In this document: positions 18,508-29,100 of the stretch, one piece after another
Layout: each line of letters begins with the position of its first letter
Position numbering within the stretch: the stretch's first letter is position 1
From: Candidatus Kapaibacterium sp.
Lineage (GTDB): Bacteria > Bacteroidota > Ignavibacteria > Kapaibacteriales > WFXC01
Length of the DNA: 46,710 nucleotides
Assembly: GCA_026996895.1 (NCBI GenBank)
Contig: JALWJX010000078.1
Location: 1-46,710, forward strand
Direction: 5' to 3'
Made by a program: the position numbers and the translations under genes
Notes under the pieces: model-generated
The model's database searches: none
Told to the model about the DNA's origin: nothing
The model's input: the letters and a program-made list of their open reading frames with translations, nothing else

Positions 18508-20460
18508 ATGGACACGACGGCTGAGAGTCTTCAGTATCGCGTCGCCGATTTTCTTCGACAATATCCACCCTTTTCTGCGCTTGACGAAGAGGACTTGCTC
18601 CAGTTAGCGCTCCATTGTCGCGTTCGTTTTGTTCCTGAAGGAGCTTATGTGTTTCGAGAAGGGGAGCGACCATCAGAAGATTTTTTTGTGGTTCAGAAAG
18701 GGCTCATCGAGCTTTTGAAAATGGTGGGCGATCAGGAACAGTTGATAGAAATTTGTGATGAAGGGGATATATTCGGCGTTACTGCTCTGTTGGCTGGCAC
18801 AGAGTATGGTTTGAGCGCACGGGCTCGGGAAGATACACTGCTGTACGCCATTCCGTGGCATCAGTTTCAGCCATTGATTGAACACTATAACGATGTTGCC
18901 GTGTTTTTTGCCGCTGGTTTTGCCGCCGGAATGCAAATGCTGCGGCGATTGGTCAGAGAACCTGGGGCTGGCGAGACGCTGGAACTGACCCAGAGCGATC
19001 AGCCAGTGTCGCTGTTGCCGATCGAGGGAGTTAAACTGCATCCCCGGCGAGCGCCGGTGACCGTGACGACCGAGACCTCCATTGCTGCCGCCGCCCGCTT
19101 GATGACAGAGCAGGATGTGGGATCGGTGATTATTGCGGATGAGCATCGTCGTCCGCTGGGCATTGTGACCGACACAGACCTGCGGCGGTATGTTGCGACG
19201 GGGGAAGTACCGGTAGAGGCGGTGATTGCCCGTATTATGCATTCTCCTGTTGTGACAGTTCCGCCCGGTATTTCCGCTGCCGATGCTCTGATCCTGATGA
19301 TGCAGCACCGCATCCGCCATCTGTGTGTGACGGCCGATGGGACGGACCGCAGCCCTGCTCTGGGGATGATCTCCGAGCGGGATTTGTTCTTACGAATGGG
19401 CAACAGTCCAGCCGTACTGGTGAAAGAGATGGTGCGGGCTCGGGACATTGACACGCTGGCGGCAACTCGGGATCGTGCCGAAGAGCTCTTGCAGTTCTAC
19501 ATCGAGCACGGCGTTAATATTGCTTTTGTGACGAATGTAATGACCCATATCAATGATGCATTGATCCAGCGGGCGGTGCAGTTGGTGCAACAACAGTTGC
19601 GTTCTGAAGGCCACGAAGCGCCACTCCCCTTTTGCTGGCTTTCGATGGGGAGTGAGGGACGGAAGGAACAAATGCTGCGAACCGACCTGGATAATGCACT
19701 GGTATATGCGGATCCTCAGTCAAAAGAGGAAGAAGGATATGCGAGGGAATATTTTTTGCTCTTTGCAGAGCGGGTCATTGAGATTTTGACGCAGTGTGGG
19801 TTTGCTCTGTGTCCCGGCGGAATGATGGCAAATAACCCGACGTGGTGTCAACCGTTATCGGTATGGAAAAAATATTTCTGGCGATGGATGACTGAGCCAG
19901 ATGAAAAGGCGGTTATGCATACCACAATCTTTTTTGACCTGCGCCCGGTAGCTGGTGACACCCGATTAGCAGAGGCTTTATATGATACCATCCGTACGGG
20001 CAAAGAGGAAGAGCCGGCGTACTTGATTTTCCTGGCAAAAAATGCTTTGCAGAATCCTCCGCCGTTGAGTTTCTTCCGCAACTTTATCCTGGAGCGGAGT
20101 GGGGAGCACAAGGATCGGTTTGATATTAAACTCCGGGCAATGATGCCACTGGCAGATGCCGCTAGGGTATTAACCATTGATGCTGGCACTGTGCATATTA
20201 CCAATACAATGGAGCGATTCCAGGCAGCTGGAGAGCGGGAATCGGCGAATCGCCAATTGTACAACGAAGCGGCAGAAGCATATGGGCTCTATCTTCGACT
20301 GCGGACGCGCACAGGCTTGCGCCATCATAATTCAGGGCGATACATCGATCCCCGGGAACTCTCGAAAATTGAGCGACAGACGTTACGGAATTCTTTCACC
20401 GTTATCGAAGAGGTGCAGAAAATTCTGGAAGTTCGCTACCAGTTAGACTACCTCCGATAA
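18508..20460 (+). CDS. Cyclic-nucleotide-binding / CBS-pair / DUF294 putative nucleotidyltransferase
   Basis: N-terminal cNMP-binding fold, two CBS motifs (DVGSVIIADEHRRPLGIVTDTDLRR; MISERDLFLR), then WLSMGSEGRKEQMLRTDLDNALVY (DUF294 NTase). Confidence 0.85.
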   Translation: MDTTAESLQYRVADFLRQYPPFSALDEEDLLQLALHCRVRFVPEGAYVFREGERPSEDFFVVQKGLIELLKMVGDQEQLIEICDEGDIFGVTALLAGTEYGLSARAREDTLLYAIPWHQFQPLIEHYNDVAVFFAAGFAAGMQMLRRLVREPGAGETLELTQSDQPVSLLPIEGVKLHPRRAPVTVTTETSIAAAARLMTEQDVGSVIIADEHRRPLGIVTDTDLRRYVATGEVPVEAVIARIMHSPVVTVPPGISAADALILMMQHRIRHLCVTADGTDRSPALGMISERDLFLRMGNSPAVLVKEMVRARDIDTLAATRDRAEELLQFYIEHGVNIAFVTNVMTHINDALIQRAVQLVQQQLRSEGHEAPLPFCWLSMGSEGRKEQMLRTDLDNALVYADPQSKEEEGYAREYFLLFAERVIEILTQCGFALCPGGMMANNPTWCQPLSVWKKYFWRWMTEPDEKAVMHTTIFFDLRPVAGDTRLAEALYDTIRTGKEEEPAYLIFLAKNALQNPPPLSFFRNFILERSGEHKDRFDIKLRAMMPLADAARVLTIDAGTVHITNTMERFQAAGERESANRQLYNEAAEAYGLYLRLRTRTGLRHHNSGRYIDPRELSKIERQTLRNSFTVIEEVQKILEVRYQLDYLR

Positions 20461-20465
20461 CACCG

Positions 20466-21254
20466 ATGTTGGTGCATACCGAAGCCATTGTGTTAAGTAC
20501 CCGCCGGTATCGAGAAAGTAGCCAGTTGGTGACGTTGTACACAGAAGCGTGTGGAAAGTGCTCAGTGGTTGCGCCGCAGGCGCGACGATCTATAAAACGT
20601 TTTGGCGGTGCACTCCAACCGATGCGGTGTTCGTGGGTTGCTTTGTATAAAAAGCCGAATCGTACGCTGCACACGCTGGCGAAAGCAGAGCCTGTTTTGC
20701 CATTTCGGCAGATTTTAGCCTCCTATGATCGTATGAGCGTCGGTTTTGCGATTGTGGAAGCAGTGTATCGGACCCAGCCGGCAGAAGAGCCCAATCCTTC
20801 ATTGTATCAAACGCTCAAGCAAGGATTGTACTATCTCAACGAAATGTCGCAGAATTTCTTTGCCCTCTACTGCTGGATGATGCTTCAGATAGGCAGGCTC
20901 AGCGGTTTCGCCATCGAATTGTTTACGGATCTTACGGCTGGACAGCCAATAGAAATTCTGGGATCCTCGGTATTGTTTTCCATCGACCGCGGATGTCCGC
21001 TCCGCCCATCCAGCATTCCTACCAGTGTCGTCGTACGGCTGGAGCAGCCAGCACTCTCTTTCCTGCAGCAGGTTGCCCAATTGTCTTGCGAACAGTTGGA
21101 GCGCGTTACACCGCTACAACAGGTAGCATATCGACAGCAGATCCTTCGACTGTTCGATCGGTTTTATCGGTATCACTTTGGAACACCCGTGATTTCTGAT
21201 GTTACCCAGGCGATGCTCAATGGTGGTATGGCAGAATCAGTGAGATGGCAATGA
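20466..21254 (+). CDS. recO: DNA repair protein RecO
   Basis: TEAIVLSTRRYRESSQLVTLYTEACGKCSVVAPQARRSIKRFGGALQP. Confidence 0.87.
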   Translation: MLVHTEAIVLSTRRYRESSQLVTLYTEACGKCSVVAPQARRSIKRFGGALQPMRCSWVALYKKPNRTLHTLAKAEPVLPFRQILASYDRMSVGFAIVEAVYRTQPAEEPNPSLYQTLKQGLYYLNEMSQNFFALYCWMMLQIGRLSGFAIELFTDLTAGQPIEILGSSVLFSIDRGCPLRPSSIPTSVVVRLEQPALSFLQQVAQLSCEQLERVTPLQQVAYRQQILRLFDRFYRYHFGTPVISDVTQAMLNGGMAESVRWQ

Positions 21255-22573
21255 TCGCAGATCTCTTGCTCACATTCTTTCTGGTCTTTTTGAATGGCTT
21301 CTTTGTTGCTGCTGAATTTGCCCTGGTGAAAGTCCGGCACTCGCAGTTGCAGGTTCGTACACAGCAAGGGCAAAAAGTTGCACGGCTGGCACTCCATCTG
21401 GTAGATCATCTGGATGCATATTTATCGGCAACACAATTGGGGATCACGATCGCCAGTATCGGTCTTGGATGGATTGGTGAAAGCGTTGTTGCGGATATGA
21501 TCGCTACAGTGTTAGAAGCGCTTGGTATTGGAGTTGATCCGCAACTGGTTCATCAGATTTCTTTGCCGCTGGCATTTGGCGTTATCACTTTTCTGCACAT
21601 TACCTTAGGAGAACTGTTCCCAAAGTCTCTGGCGATTCGGTTCCCAGAATCGGTCACGCTGGGGGTTGCCTATCCGATGCGATTTTTCTATATCGTGTTG
21701 TATCCCTTTATTGTGGTCCTCAATGGTTTTGCGAACTGGATACTCCGGGTGGTCGGATTGGAAGCCAGTGTGGAGCACGGCGTTCATAGTCCGGAAGAGT
21801 TGCAGTATGTGCTGGAACAGTCAGTTGAAAAGACAGCGACTGATCCCATAGTCCCTCAGTTGGTACGGAATGTGTTCCGCTTTGCCCGTTTAAGGGCGCA
21901 TCACATTATGGTGCCGCGAACGGAAATAGTTGCAGTGGATATTACAATGTCGCTGGATGCCATTCTGGAGTTGGTCGTGGAGGAAGGATATTCTCGATTG
22001 CCTGTTTATCGTGACACGCTGGATAACATCGTTGGTATCCTGTACGTTAAAGACCTGCTGACGTTGCTGCGCCATCCTCAGTTGATTGTACTGGAAGACG
22101 TTTTGCGATCGCCATTTTTTGTTCCTGAAACAATGGCGGTTTCTACGCTATTACAAACCCTGCAGCAACACCAGGTGCATCTGGCTATTGTTCAGGATGA
22201 ATTTGGAGGAACGGCAGGACTGGTCACTATGGAAGATGTGCTGGAGGCATTGGTTGGCGAAATTCGTGACGAGTATGATGAGGAAGAACCGGAAGTCGTT
22301 TCTCAGCCGGATGGCAGTTTTGTGGCGTGGGCAACAACTCCTATCCACGAACTGAACGCCATCCTTCCTCATCCCCTACCAGAAAGTGAGCGGTACGATA
22401 CACTGGGCGGCTTGTTGATTTATCACTGTGAGCGACTACCGGAGGAAAACGAGAAAATTCAAATTGATGGATATGAGTTCACGGTGCTGGAGCGTTCAGA
22501 TCGACGGCTGGAGAAAATCCGAATTCAACCATTATCCTCAACCGATCTTTCGTCTAAATTAGAGAATTCGTGA
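21245..22573 (+). CDS. HlyC/CorC-family CNNM-CBS transporter
   Basis: DUF21 membrane domain (LNGFFVAAEFALVKVR...), CBS pair and CorC_HlyC C-terminal domain (YDTLGGLLIYHCERLPEENEKIQIDGYEFTVLE). Confidence 0.92.
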   Translation: MAMIADLLLTFFLVFLNGFFVAAEFALVKVRHSQLQVRTQQGQKVARLALHLVDHLDAYLSATQLGITIASIGLGWIGESVVADMIATVLEALGIGVDPQLVHQISLPLAFGVITFLHITLGELFPKSLAIRFPESVTLGVAYPMRFFYIVLYPFIVVLNGFANWILRVVGLEASVEHGVHSPEELQYVLEQSVEKTATDPIVPQLVRNVFRFARLRAHHIMVPRTEIVAVDITMSLDAILELVVEEGYSRLPVYRDTLDNIVGILYVKDLLTLLRHPQLIVLEDVLRSPFFVPETMAVSTLLQTLQQHQVHLAIVQDEFGGTAGLVTMEDVLEALVGEIRDEYDEEEPEVVSQPDGSFVAWATTPIHELNAILPHPLPESERYDTLGGLLIYHCERLPEENEKIQIDGYEFTVLERSDRRLEKIRIQPLSSTDLSSKLENS

Positions 22574-22605
22574 AGATTGTGGAATAAAAAACGAGGCAAA
22601 ACACA

Positions 22606-23310
22606 ATGAGACAGGCAACGTTGTCTATACCCCAGCAGGCGCTGCAACAAGCAGTGCGAGAATATATCCTCGGGATTTATCAATGGATGGTCGGAGGATT
22701 GTTGCTCACCGGCACTATTGCTGCTGTTGTGAGTAGCTCGCCTGCCCTGCTTTCCATTGTCCTGGGAAGTCCCATTATCTTCTTTGGTTTGATCATCGGT
22801 GAGTTGGGTTTAGTTGTGTGGCTCTCTGCCCGAATTGACAAAATGTCCGTATCGGCAGCCAGAGCGGCTTTTCTGGGATATGCAGCGCTCAATGGACTCA
22901 CACTTTCGGCAGTCTTTGTGGCGTTTACTGAAGAAAGCATAGCGGTTGCTTTCTTCTCCGCTGCGGGGATGTATGCTGTGATGGCAGTGTATGGGTATCT
23001 GACGAAGCGGGATCTGAGCAGTCTTGGCAGTTTTGCCCTGATGGGTGTGTTTGGAATTTTAATCGCTTTGCTGGTTAATCTCTTTCTGCAGAGTGATGCG
23101 CTGGACTTCGCCATTTCTTTGATTGGCGTTGGTGTGTTTGCCGTCCTTACAGCTTATGATATGCAGCGGTTGAAGGCGCAGTATGTAGTAGGAGAAGAAG
23201 CAACTGCTGTAGGAAAGAAAAAAGCGATTCTGGGGGCACTGGCATTGTATCTGGATTTTATCAACCTCTTTTTGTTCCTGCTGCGGCTGCTTGGTGGAAA
23301 TCGGGATTAA
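22606..23310 (+). CDS. Bax inhibitor-1/YccA family membrane protein
   Basis: Seven hydrophobic segments; ALYLDFINLFLFLLRLLGGNRD C-terminus. Confidence 0.92.
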   Translation: MRQATLSIPQQALQQAVREYILGIYQWMVGGLLLTGTIAAVVSSSPALLSIVLGSPIIFFGLIIGELGLVVWLSARIDKMSVSAARAAFLGYAALNGLTLSAVFVAFTEESIAVAFFSAAGMYAVMAVYGYLTKRDLSSLGSFALMGVFGILIALLVNLFLQSDALDFAISLIGVGVFAVLTAYDMQRLKAQYVVGEEATAVGKKKAILGALALYLDFINLFLFLLRLLGGNRD

Positions 23311-23335
23311 TCCAATTCCTGAAGTGTGTTGATGC

Positions 23336-23995
23336 ATGGGCAATTTCGTCCATCATTTGACCGGTGGTGTTGTTGCAGGTGCTGCTGTTGGATATGCAGC
23401 GAGTGTTTATGCGAATTTACCAGTCGCCGATTCGGCAGCGATTGGACTGGTTTGTACGGTTGGCAGCTTACTGCCGGACATTGATTCGCAGGAAAGCCGT
23501 CCAAATCAATTGCTTTTCCAGACGCTCAGTGCCGTGGCACCGGTTGTTGTAGTCCAACGGTTTTCAGCTCAGTTCCGATGGTCAACGCTTCTGCTTCTGG
23601 GTGCTGCGGCTTACGTGATTGTTGGATGGGGACTGAGGGTCGTGTTTGCAAAGCTAACCGCCCACCGCGGGATCTTCCATAGCATTCCTATGGCAATTGT
23701 TGCCGGTGCAGTAACCTTTCTGTTAGCACCACCGCTGCTACCGCTGGAACGCCACTGGCTTGCTGCTGCTATGACCCTTGGCTACGCAGTGCATCTGGTT
23801 ATCGATGAGCTCTTTGCCTTCGTCAATTTTGAAGGCGTGCGGCTTTCACCGAAGGAATCGTTCGGCACAGCGCTCAAATTTGGAGCACCATCGATGATGG
23901 CAACGATTGCTACTTATCTTGTGATGGGAATGTTGCTCTATGAATGCTGGCAGATCGATCCGTTCGCTTCCCGGCTCCTTTCGCTATTGCCATAG
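23336..23995 (+). CDS. Membrane-bound metal-dependent hydrolase (YdjM/DUF457-like)
   Basis: GSLLPDIDSQESRPN and TAHRGIFHSIPMAIV motifs, DE near end of TM segments. Confidence 0.75.
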   Translation: MGNFVHHLTGGVVAGAAVGYAASVYANLPVADSAAIGLVCTVGSLLPDIDSQESRPNQLLFQTLSAVAPVVVVQRFSAQFRWSTLLLLGAAAYVIVGWGLRVVFAKLTAHRGIFHSIPMAIVAGAVTFLLAPPLLPLERHWLAAAMTLGYAVHLVIDELFAFVNFEGVRLSPKESFGTALKFGAPSMMATIATYLVMGMLLYECWQIDPFASRLLSLLP

Positions 23996-24033
23996 TATCT
24001 GTTGATTTACTCTGTCCACCTTGCCATAGCCTG

Positions 24034-26085
24034 TTATGGCAGCACAACTTTCCGGACCTTTGAGGGCAGACTATATGCTCCGGAAAGAGAGCGTGCTCGA
24101 ACGCGGTAATAACACACAGGCTGGCAAAGAATCGCCCGATCTACAAAGTGGCGAGTCTGGGGGGATAAAAGAGGGCTGATGGGTACGAAGCGGCGACCAT
24201 CAACGCTCCGTTCCACCAGAAAACTATGAATTGGAGGTGATTTGTATGGATAGGAGAAAAACAGGGTGACAGCATTGGGTTCAACAGCTACTGAATCGAT
24301 CACAGGGGGTGGCGGTGGGGTATGCAAATACGTGTGTCCCTGGACACGAGGTGCGAAGGCGGAAAGGTTCCCGGCGCTGTCCAGCGCAGCCAGCGTATAC
24401 CAGTACGTTTGTCCCGGCAGAACGGTAGAGTCAATGTATACGGTTGTGTTTTTGGGTAACGGCTGCTGCGTCAGCCGCAGCGGTGGCAGTGTGGTGTCCT
24501 GGTAACGGAAGAGAAGGTATCCGTAGAGATCAGGGTCGTACGGTGGTTGCCACCGGATGATCAGCGCGTTCGGTCGTGCCTGGACACCAATGATCCACGG
24601 AGGATGAGGCGGTACAACGTCCGGAAGCCGAACAGCAATGGGAACACTCCAGCGACTCCGATTTCCAGCCCGGTCAACAGTTCGGACTCGATACCAGAAG
24701 GTGGTACGCCCTGCTTCGACTGGCAATCTATCGACAAAGGTGGTGTCCGTTAGCAGGGAATCAGAAACGAGAGTAAATTCCCCGCGCTGGGGATCGATGC
24801 TCCGCACCACTTCATAAGCGTAGGCATCTTGCGACTTGCTGGATTGCCATCGCAACGTGATGGTACCCACGGCTGGTGTTGCCTCAATGTTTGTCGGCGG
24901 TGCTGGCGGAATGGTGTCGGGTTGCGGAACGGCGTGTGGAAGGGAGAAATTGCTTTCGCGACCGTATTGGTCGACGGCGGTTACGGCGTAGACAATGTAT
25001 TCAGCACTGGTTTGAGGCTGATCCACGAAGAAAGTATCCCGAATCGGCTGTGCGTTCATACGCTGCTTTTGATCCTCCTTTGCCCATTCCCATCGGTATA
25101 GGTTGTAGCCAACGACTCGAGTATCGGGGGACGGGTGCCACCGAACAAAGACTCGCCCTCCAATGGTTGTGGCAATGACCGCAAAAGGAGGAATAAGTGG
25201 ACGGGCATCCATTGCTGCAACGATCACTGAATCGGAGGGAGGGCTGGTTCGGAACAGCAAGTCCACCGAGCGGATGCGGTACCAGTATTGAGTGCCCAGG
25301 GTGAGACCCGTGTCCAGATACAGGTATTGAGTGGGCAGGTCGGGATTGAGCAGTAGGGCTCGCACCGGTTCCTGTGTCAGTTGCTCCCAGGTCTTTTGAT
25401 TCTCTTGCCGGCGTTCGACGATGTATCCCCAGATACCATTGGCACGGGCAGAGCGAATGTCCCACCGTAACTGGATGTGGTTACTATCCGCTGGCTCCGC
25501 TTCCAGTCCAGACGGCGGCAGTGGCAATCGTTCCCCATTCCAGCGGACGGACCGCACTTCGCCAATGATGTTTCCTGCAACTTCAATCGCATAGTCGTAC
25601 GCAACGCCACGCTGCACCGTGGAATCTATCCATACAGTACCAAAAACTCGATGGAGCAGAGGAAAATCGATCAACAGCGTGGTGTTCAGGAGGTCGATGA
25701 TGAGATAGCGAACGCTATCTGGTAGATCCTGACGTTGCGCTTCCGCAATAAGCTGCCGCAGGGTGTCGGCGCCGGGATGACGGCGAATTTGAGTATCCCA
25801 CTGGTCGAAAGGAAGGAGTCTCTGGACGCCGATGGGCTGGTAAACTGTTTCACCAGCAATACGCCGCATAATCCGCCATGCCGACGGCAGCGGATGATCA
25901 TGAGGAAGCGACCATCCTAAGGCAATACCCTGCGGCGTGGAAAAGGTCCATAGCAAAAACGAACTCTTCTGTGACTGCGCTTCCGTACGGCTCACCAGGA
26001 GCAGCGCAAGCAGACAGATCCACAGAGCATTGAAGGTCCAAACAGCACCCCTTTTCTTTGTCACACGCATCCAGCACTTCCTCAT
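24034..26085 (-). CDS. Secreted fibronectin type III repeat protein
   Basis: Signal peptide MRKCWMRVTKKRGAVWTFNALWICLLALLLVSRTEAQ from ATG 26085 (preceded by AACAAAGGG). Multiple FN3 repeats with ...YWYRIRSVD/YWYTLAALDSAGN patterns. Confidence 0.85.
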   Translation of the reverse strand: MRKCWMRVTKKRGAVWTFNALWICLLALLLVSRTEAQSQKSSFLLWTFSTPQGIALGWSLPHDHPLPSAWRIMRRIAGETVYQPIGVQRLLPFDQWDTQIRRHPGADTLRQLIAEAQRQDLPDSVRYLIIDLLNTTLLIDFPLLHRVFGTVWIDSTVQRGVAYDYAIEVAGNIIGEVRSVRWNGERLPLPPSGLEAEPADSNHIQLRWDIRSARANGIWGYIVERRQENQKTWEQLTQEPVRALLLNPDLPTQYLYLDTGLTLGTQYWYRIRSVDLLFRTSPPSDSVIVAAMDARPLIPPFAVIATTIGGRVFVRWHPSPDTRVVGYNLYRWEWAKEDQKQRMNAQPIRDTFFVDQPQTSAEYIVYAVTAVDQYGRESNFSLPHAVPQPDTIPPAPPTNIEATPAVGTITLRWQSSKSQDAYAYEVVRSIDPQRGEFTLVSDSLLTDTTFVDRLPVEAGRTTFWYRVRTVDRAGNRSRWSVPIAVRLPDVVPPHPPWIIGVQARPNALIIRWQPPYDPDLYGYLLFRYQDTTLPPLRLTQQPLPKNTTVYIDSTVLPGQTYWYTLAALDSAGNLSAFAPRVQGHTYLHTPPPPPVIDSVAVEPNAVTLFFSYPYKSPPIHSFLVERSVDGRRFVPISPLLSPQTRHFVDRAILCQPVCYYRVRARSLSGAYSLPSKVRKVVLP

Positions 26086-26131
26086 TAGCAGCCGTCCCTT
26101 TGTTGCTTCAGCCAGTGCTTGAGCAATCTTT

Positions 26132-29100
26132 TCACCGAGCGTTCTGGTCTTCACGATCTGTAGGTTGGCAAGGTACAGGAACCCATCCTGCGGAAATACA
26201 TCGGATACCCTGCAACTGAAATTCGGCAGATCCAGAGACCACTTCTATTCGTATTCCTACAACTTGGTAACTGTCGTGCGAATCATCCAGCGTTGCGACG
26301 CGGGGAGTCAGGCTAATCGGAATGGTAAGAGAATGACCCGGCAGCAATGCTGCTGGAAGCTGGACCTGAAGCGTCGTGGTGAGGGTTGTCGTGTCTTTTT
26401 CCGATTCAACAAATTTCTGGATATGCAGTTGCAACGGTGTTCCCGGATAAATTGGTGCGGTGCCAGCATTCCGAAGCTGTACCCACGCGCTGGGTGCTCG
26501 AAGATCCGGCGGTGATTGCCACCGGAGTGCTAATCGGAGTGTTGTTTGCAAGGAGGCATACGGCAGCTTTACAACTCGCCATTGTGCAATTGGACTGGGC
26601 AGTGCGTCCAGGAATGCTTGTGCTTCCGGGGAACTGGGTGTCCCGCTGGTTTTATAGATGCGGAATTCGTAAATACCGGACTGGAGGACAAAGCGATGGT
26701 GTCCATCGTCGATCCCAGCACTGGGAAGTTCAGCCGCAAACGGCTGGAAATAGCTGGTATCCAGCAGGAATCTGGTGCCGATGGGTATTCCGAGAATCCG
26801 CACCTGCATCGTGTCCTGCACCGGCGGCATCGGTGTCCCACGCCACCAGTATCGGCGACCCGTTCGCAGGTTTCGGATTTCCAGCCACCAATCCCGTCCC
26901 GGATGGAGCGCATAGAACGAAAAAACTGCGGTATCCAGAGCTTCGCGAACATCGATCTGGTCAATAGGACGAGAGGTTGCCAGCACACCAATCCATGAGC
27001 CAACTGGTCCCTGTCGAACGATCCCGGCAGAGGGCAGGTAAATAGCAAGCTGGGCAGCCAGCATCTGATCGGCGGTGCGGAACCAGATCGTGTCCCGCCG
27101 TGGTAATGCGGCTGATGGATTCGGTGATCGCATCGTGCCAGTGATCACCAGGCGGTACCACGAACCGGGAGTTAGCGCAGCATTTGCCCATGCACCAGGT
27201 CCTACAGAAATCTGCGGTGATAGCCGAGCCGTGTCATCCCCGAACTCAATGCCTAAATGCCAGGATTTGCGTACTGTTGTCCGGTCGTCCTCCATCTCAT
27301 CGAGCCGGAACTGGAGCGTGCCGCGGTCGATGTACCAGCATCGGGTTGAGGCACTGCCGGTACAGGTGTTGCTAATCGGCGCACCAAAAACTACTGTGAT
27401 TGTCGGCGTTGCCGGTTCGACTGCTGGGAATCCCGAAGCAGGATCGGTAAATCGGATGAAAGCCGGCGGTTGTTGTTGGGAGCGATTGTCTTCAGCCCAG
27501 TTATCCGCTTCATTTTCAAAGGTGCTGCAACTCCACCATCGTGCCTGATCTGTCAATATTGAATTGTTTCCTCCGGATTTTGCCCATTCTCTTCCACCGG
27601 ACGAAGCGCGAGCATAGTACCCATAACGGATCGATGGTCGACTCCCCAGCCAGTTGGGAACTGCAAGAGTATGGCTGCCTGCGGTGATCTGCACCTTGGG
27701 AACAGAAAGTTCCCCTTCGAGAACGCTGCCAAAAGTAAAGCCAATAGCTGCTTGCTTACACTTGTTCCCACCGCACGGTAACCAGTGCTGCGACAGCGCA
27801 ACCGGGGGATTGTTACGAATATGATCCCACGCCTGCGTTCCTTTCCAGCCCAAGGACCACCATCCGGAGTAATCAAAATTCACACTGGTGTTCAAAAATG
27901 CCCCGGCTTTTGCCCGTGCCCAGAAGGTCGAAGGGCGATTTTCCAGTTTGAGCGAATAGCGGAGACAAAGATCGGAGTTCAATGATAAGCCGGCGTGGAA
28001 GGGTACGTGTCCGATTCCTGCTACGTGAAGCAAAGCACCGGCAACACCGGCGCCCTGAATACTGCCGATGAATTGGCCTTCGGAGGGACATAACCGGAGG
28101 TACATCGTCGCTAAATCGAGGTATGCCCGGGCAACGACATCGGTGCCCAGTAGATTCGTACCAAAGCTTTCGTTCATATCCACCAGAATCCATCGCCGCT
28201 GCAGAGGACCAATTTGAAGACAGGGATTGCTGGGAGTAAAAGTCGTGCTGAACCCTGTGCCAATGCTGCTTAGATTCAGCAAATTGACCGTAACTGCGCC
28301 GCTCAGGCTGAGAAGCGGCACGTCGCTGGTATATCGGTACTGCGCTGCCAGCGTTCCAGATGCCAGCTTAATGGCAGGGAGTAGTTCTAAGTTCCCATCC
28401 AGACCCAGCTGGAAAGAGCTGCCCAGAGCTAAGGAAGAGGTGAGTCGGAACAGATATGCCTGAAGGGAAGGATCGGCAAAGAGCAATCCTGCTCGAAGGA
28501 GCAAATCAATGGTGTGATCAGGCACAATCGGCGGTGGGGAATTGAACCCGCTGCTGGTGATCAAATGATGGTTAAAGTTGTCAAGTCGCACATGCCAGCC
28601 AGCGCCCAGTATACCACCGACCAGATGAAAAGCACCGGGGATAATGGGAACTCCACCGGGAATGGCTGCTTCACCGCTCAGGTACCAGAAACGGAACGGC
28701 GAGCTTCCTTTGGTGCTACCGAAAGCAAAGTCAATCCCCGTCTGGAATCCTCCGAGACAGTCGAAGCGTCCGGTCAAACGACCGGTCATTCCACTGGTGA
28801 GTGTACTTCCATACGCAATGTCACCCCAGAAGAGCGTTCCGCTGATGTTGAGAGCCCCGCTGATGGAGAACTGGACGTGCGCACCGTCACTGACCATCCG
28901 CCCATCATCAAAGATGCGGAGCCGATGCAGGTACATCCCGTTGGCGCCGCCGCTCAATCCGGAAGCAGCAGGAATTTCGAAGCCGCCACTCAAACCTGCC
29001 CACCAGTGGCCCCCCTCATAGCCAATTCCGATTTCTCGCACCTGAATCGTTAATCCACCGATGTGAAGTCGAGCCCACGAGCTTATGTCAAACCAGCCAT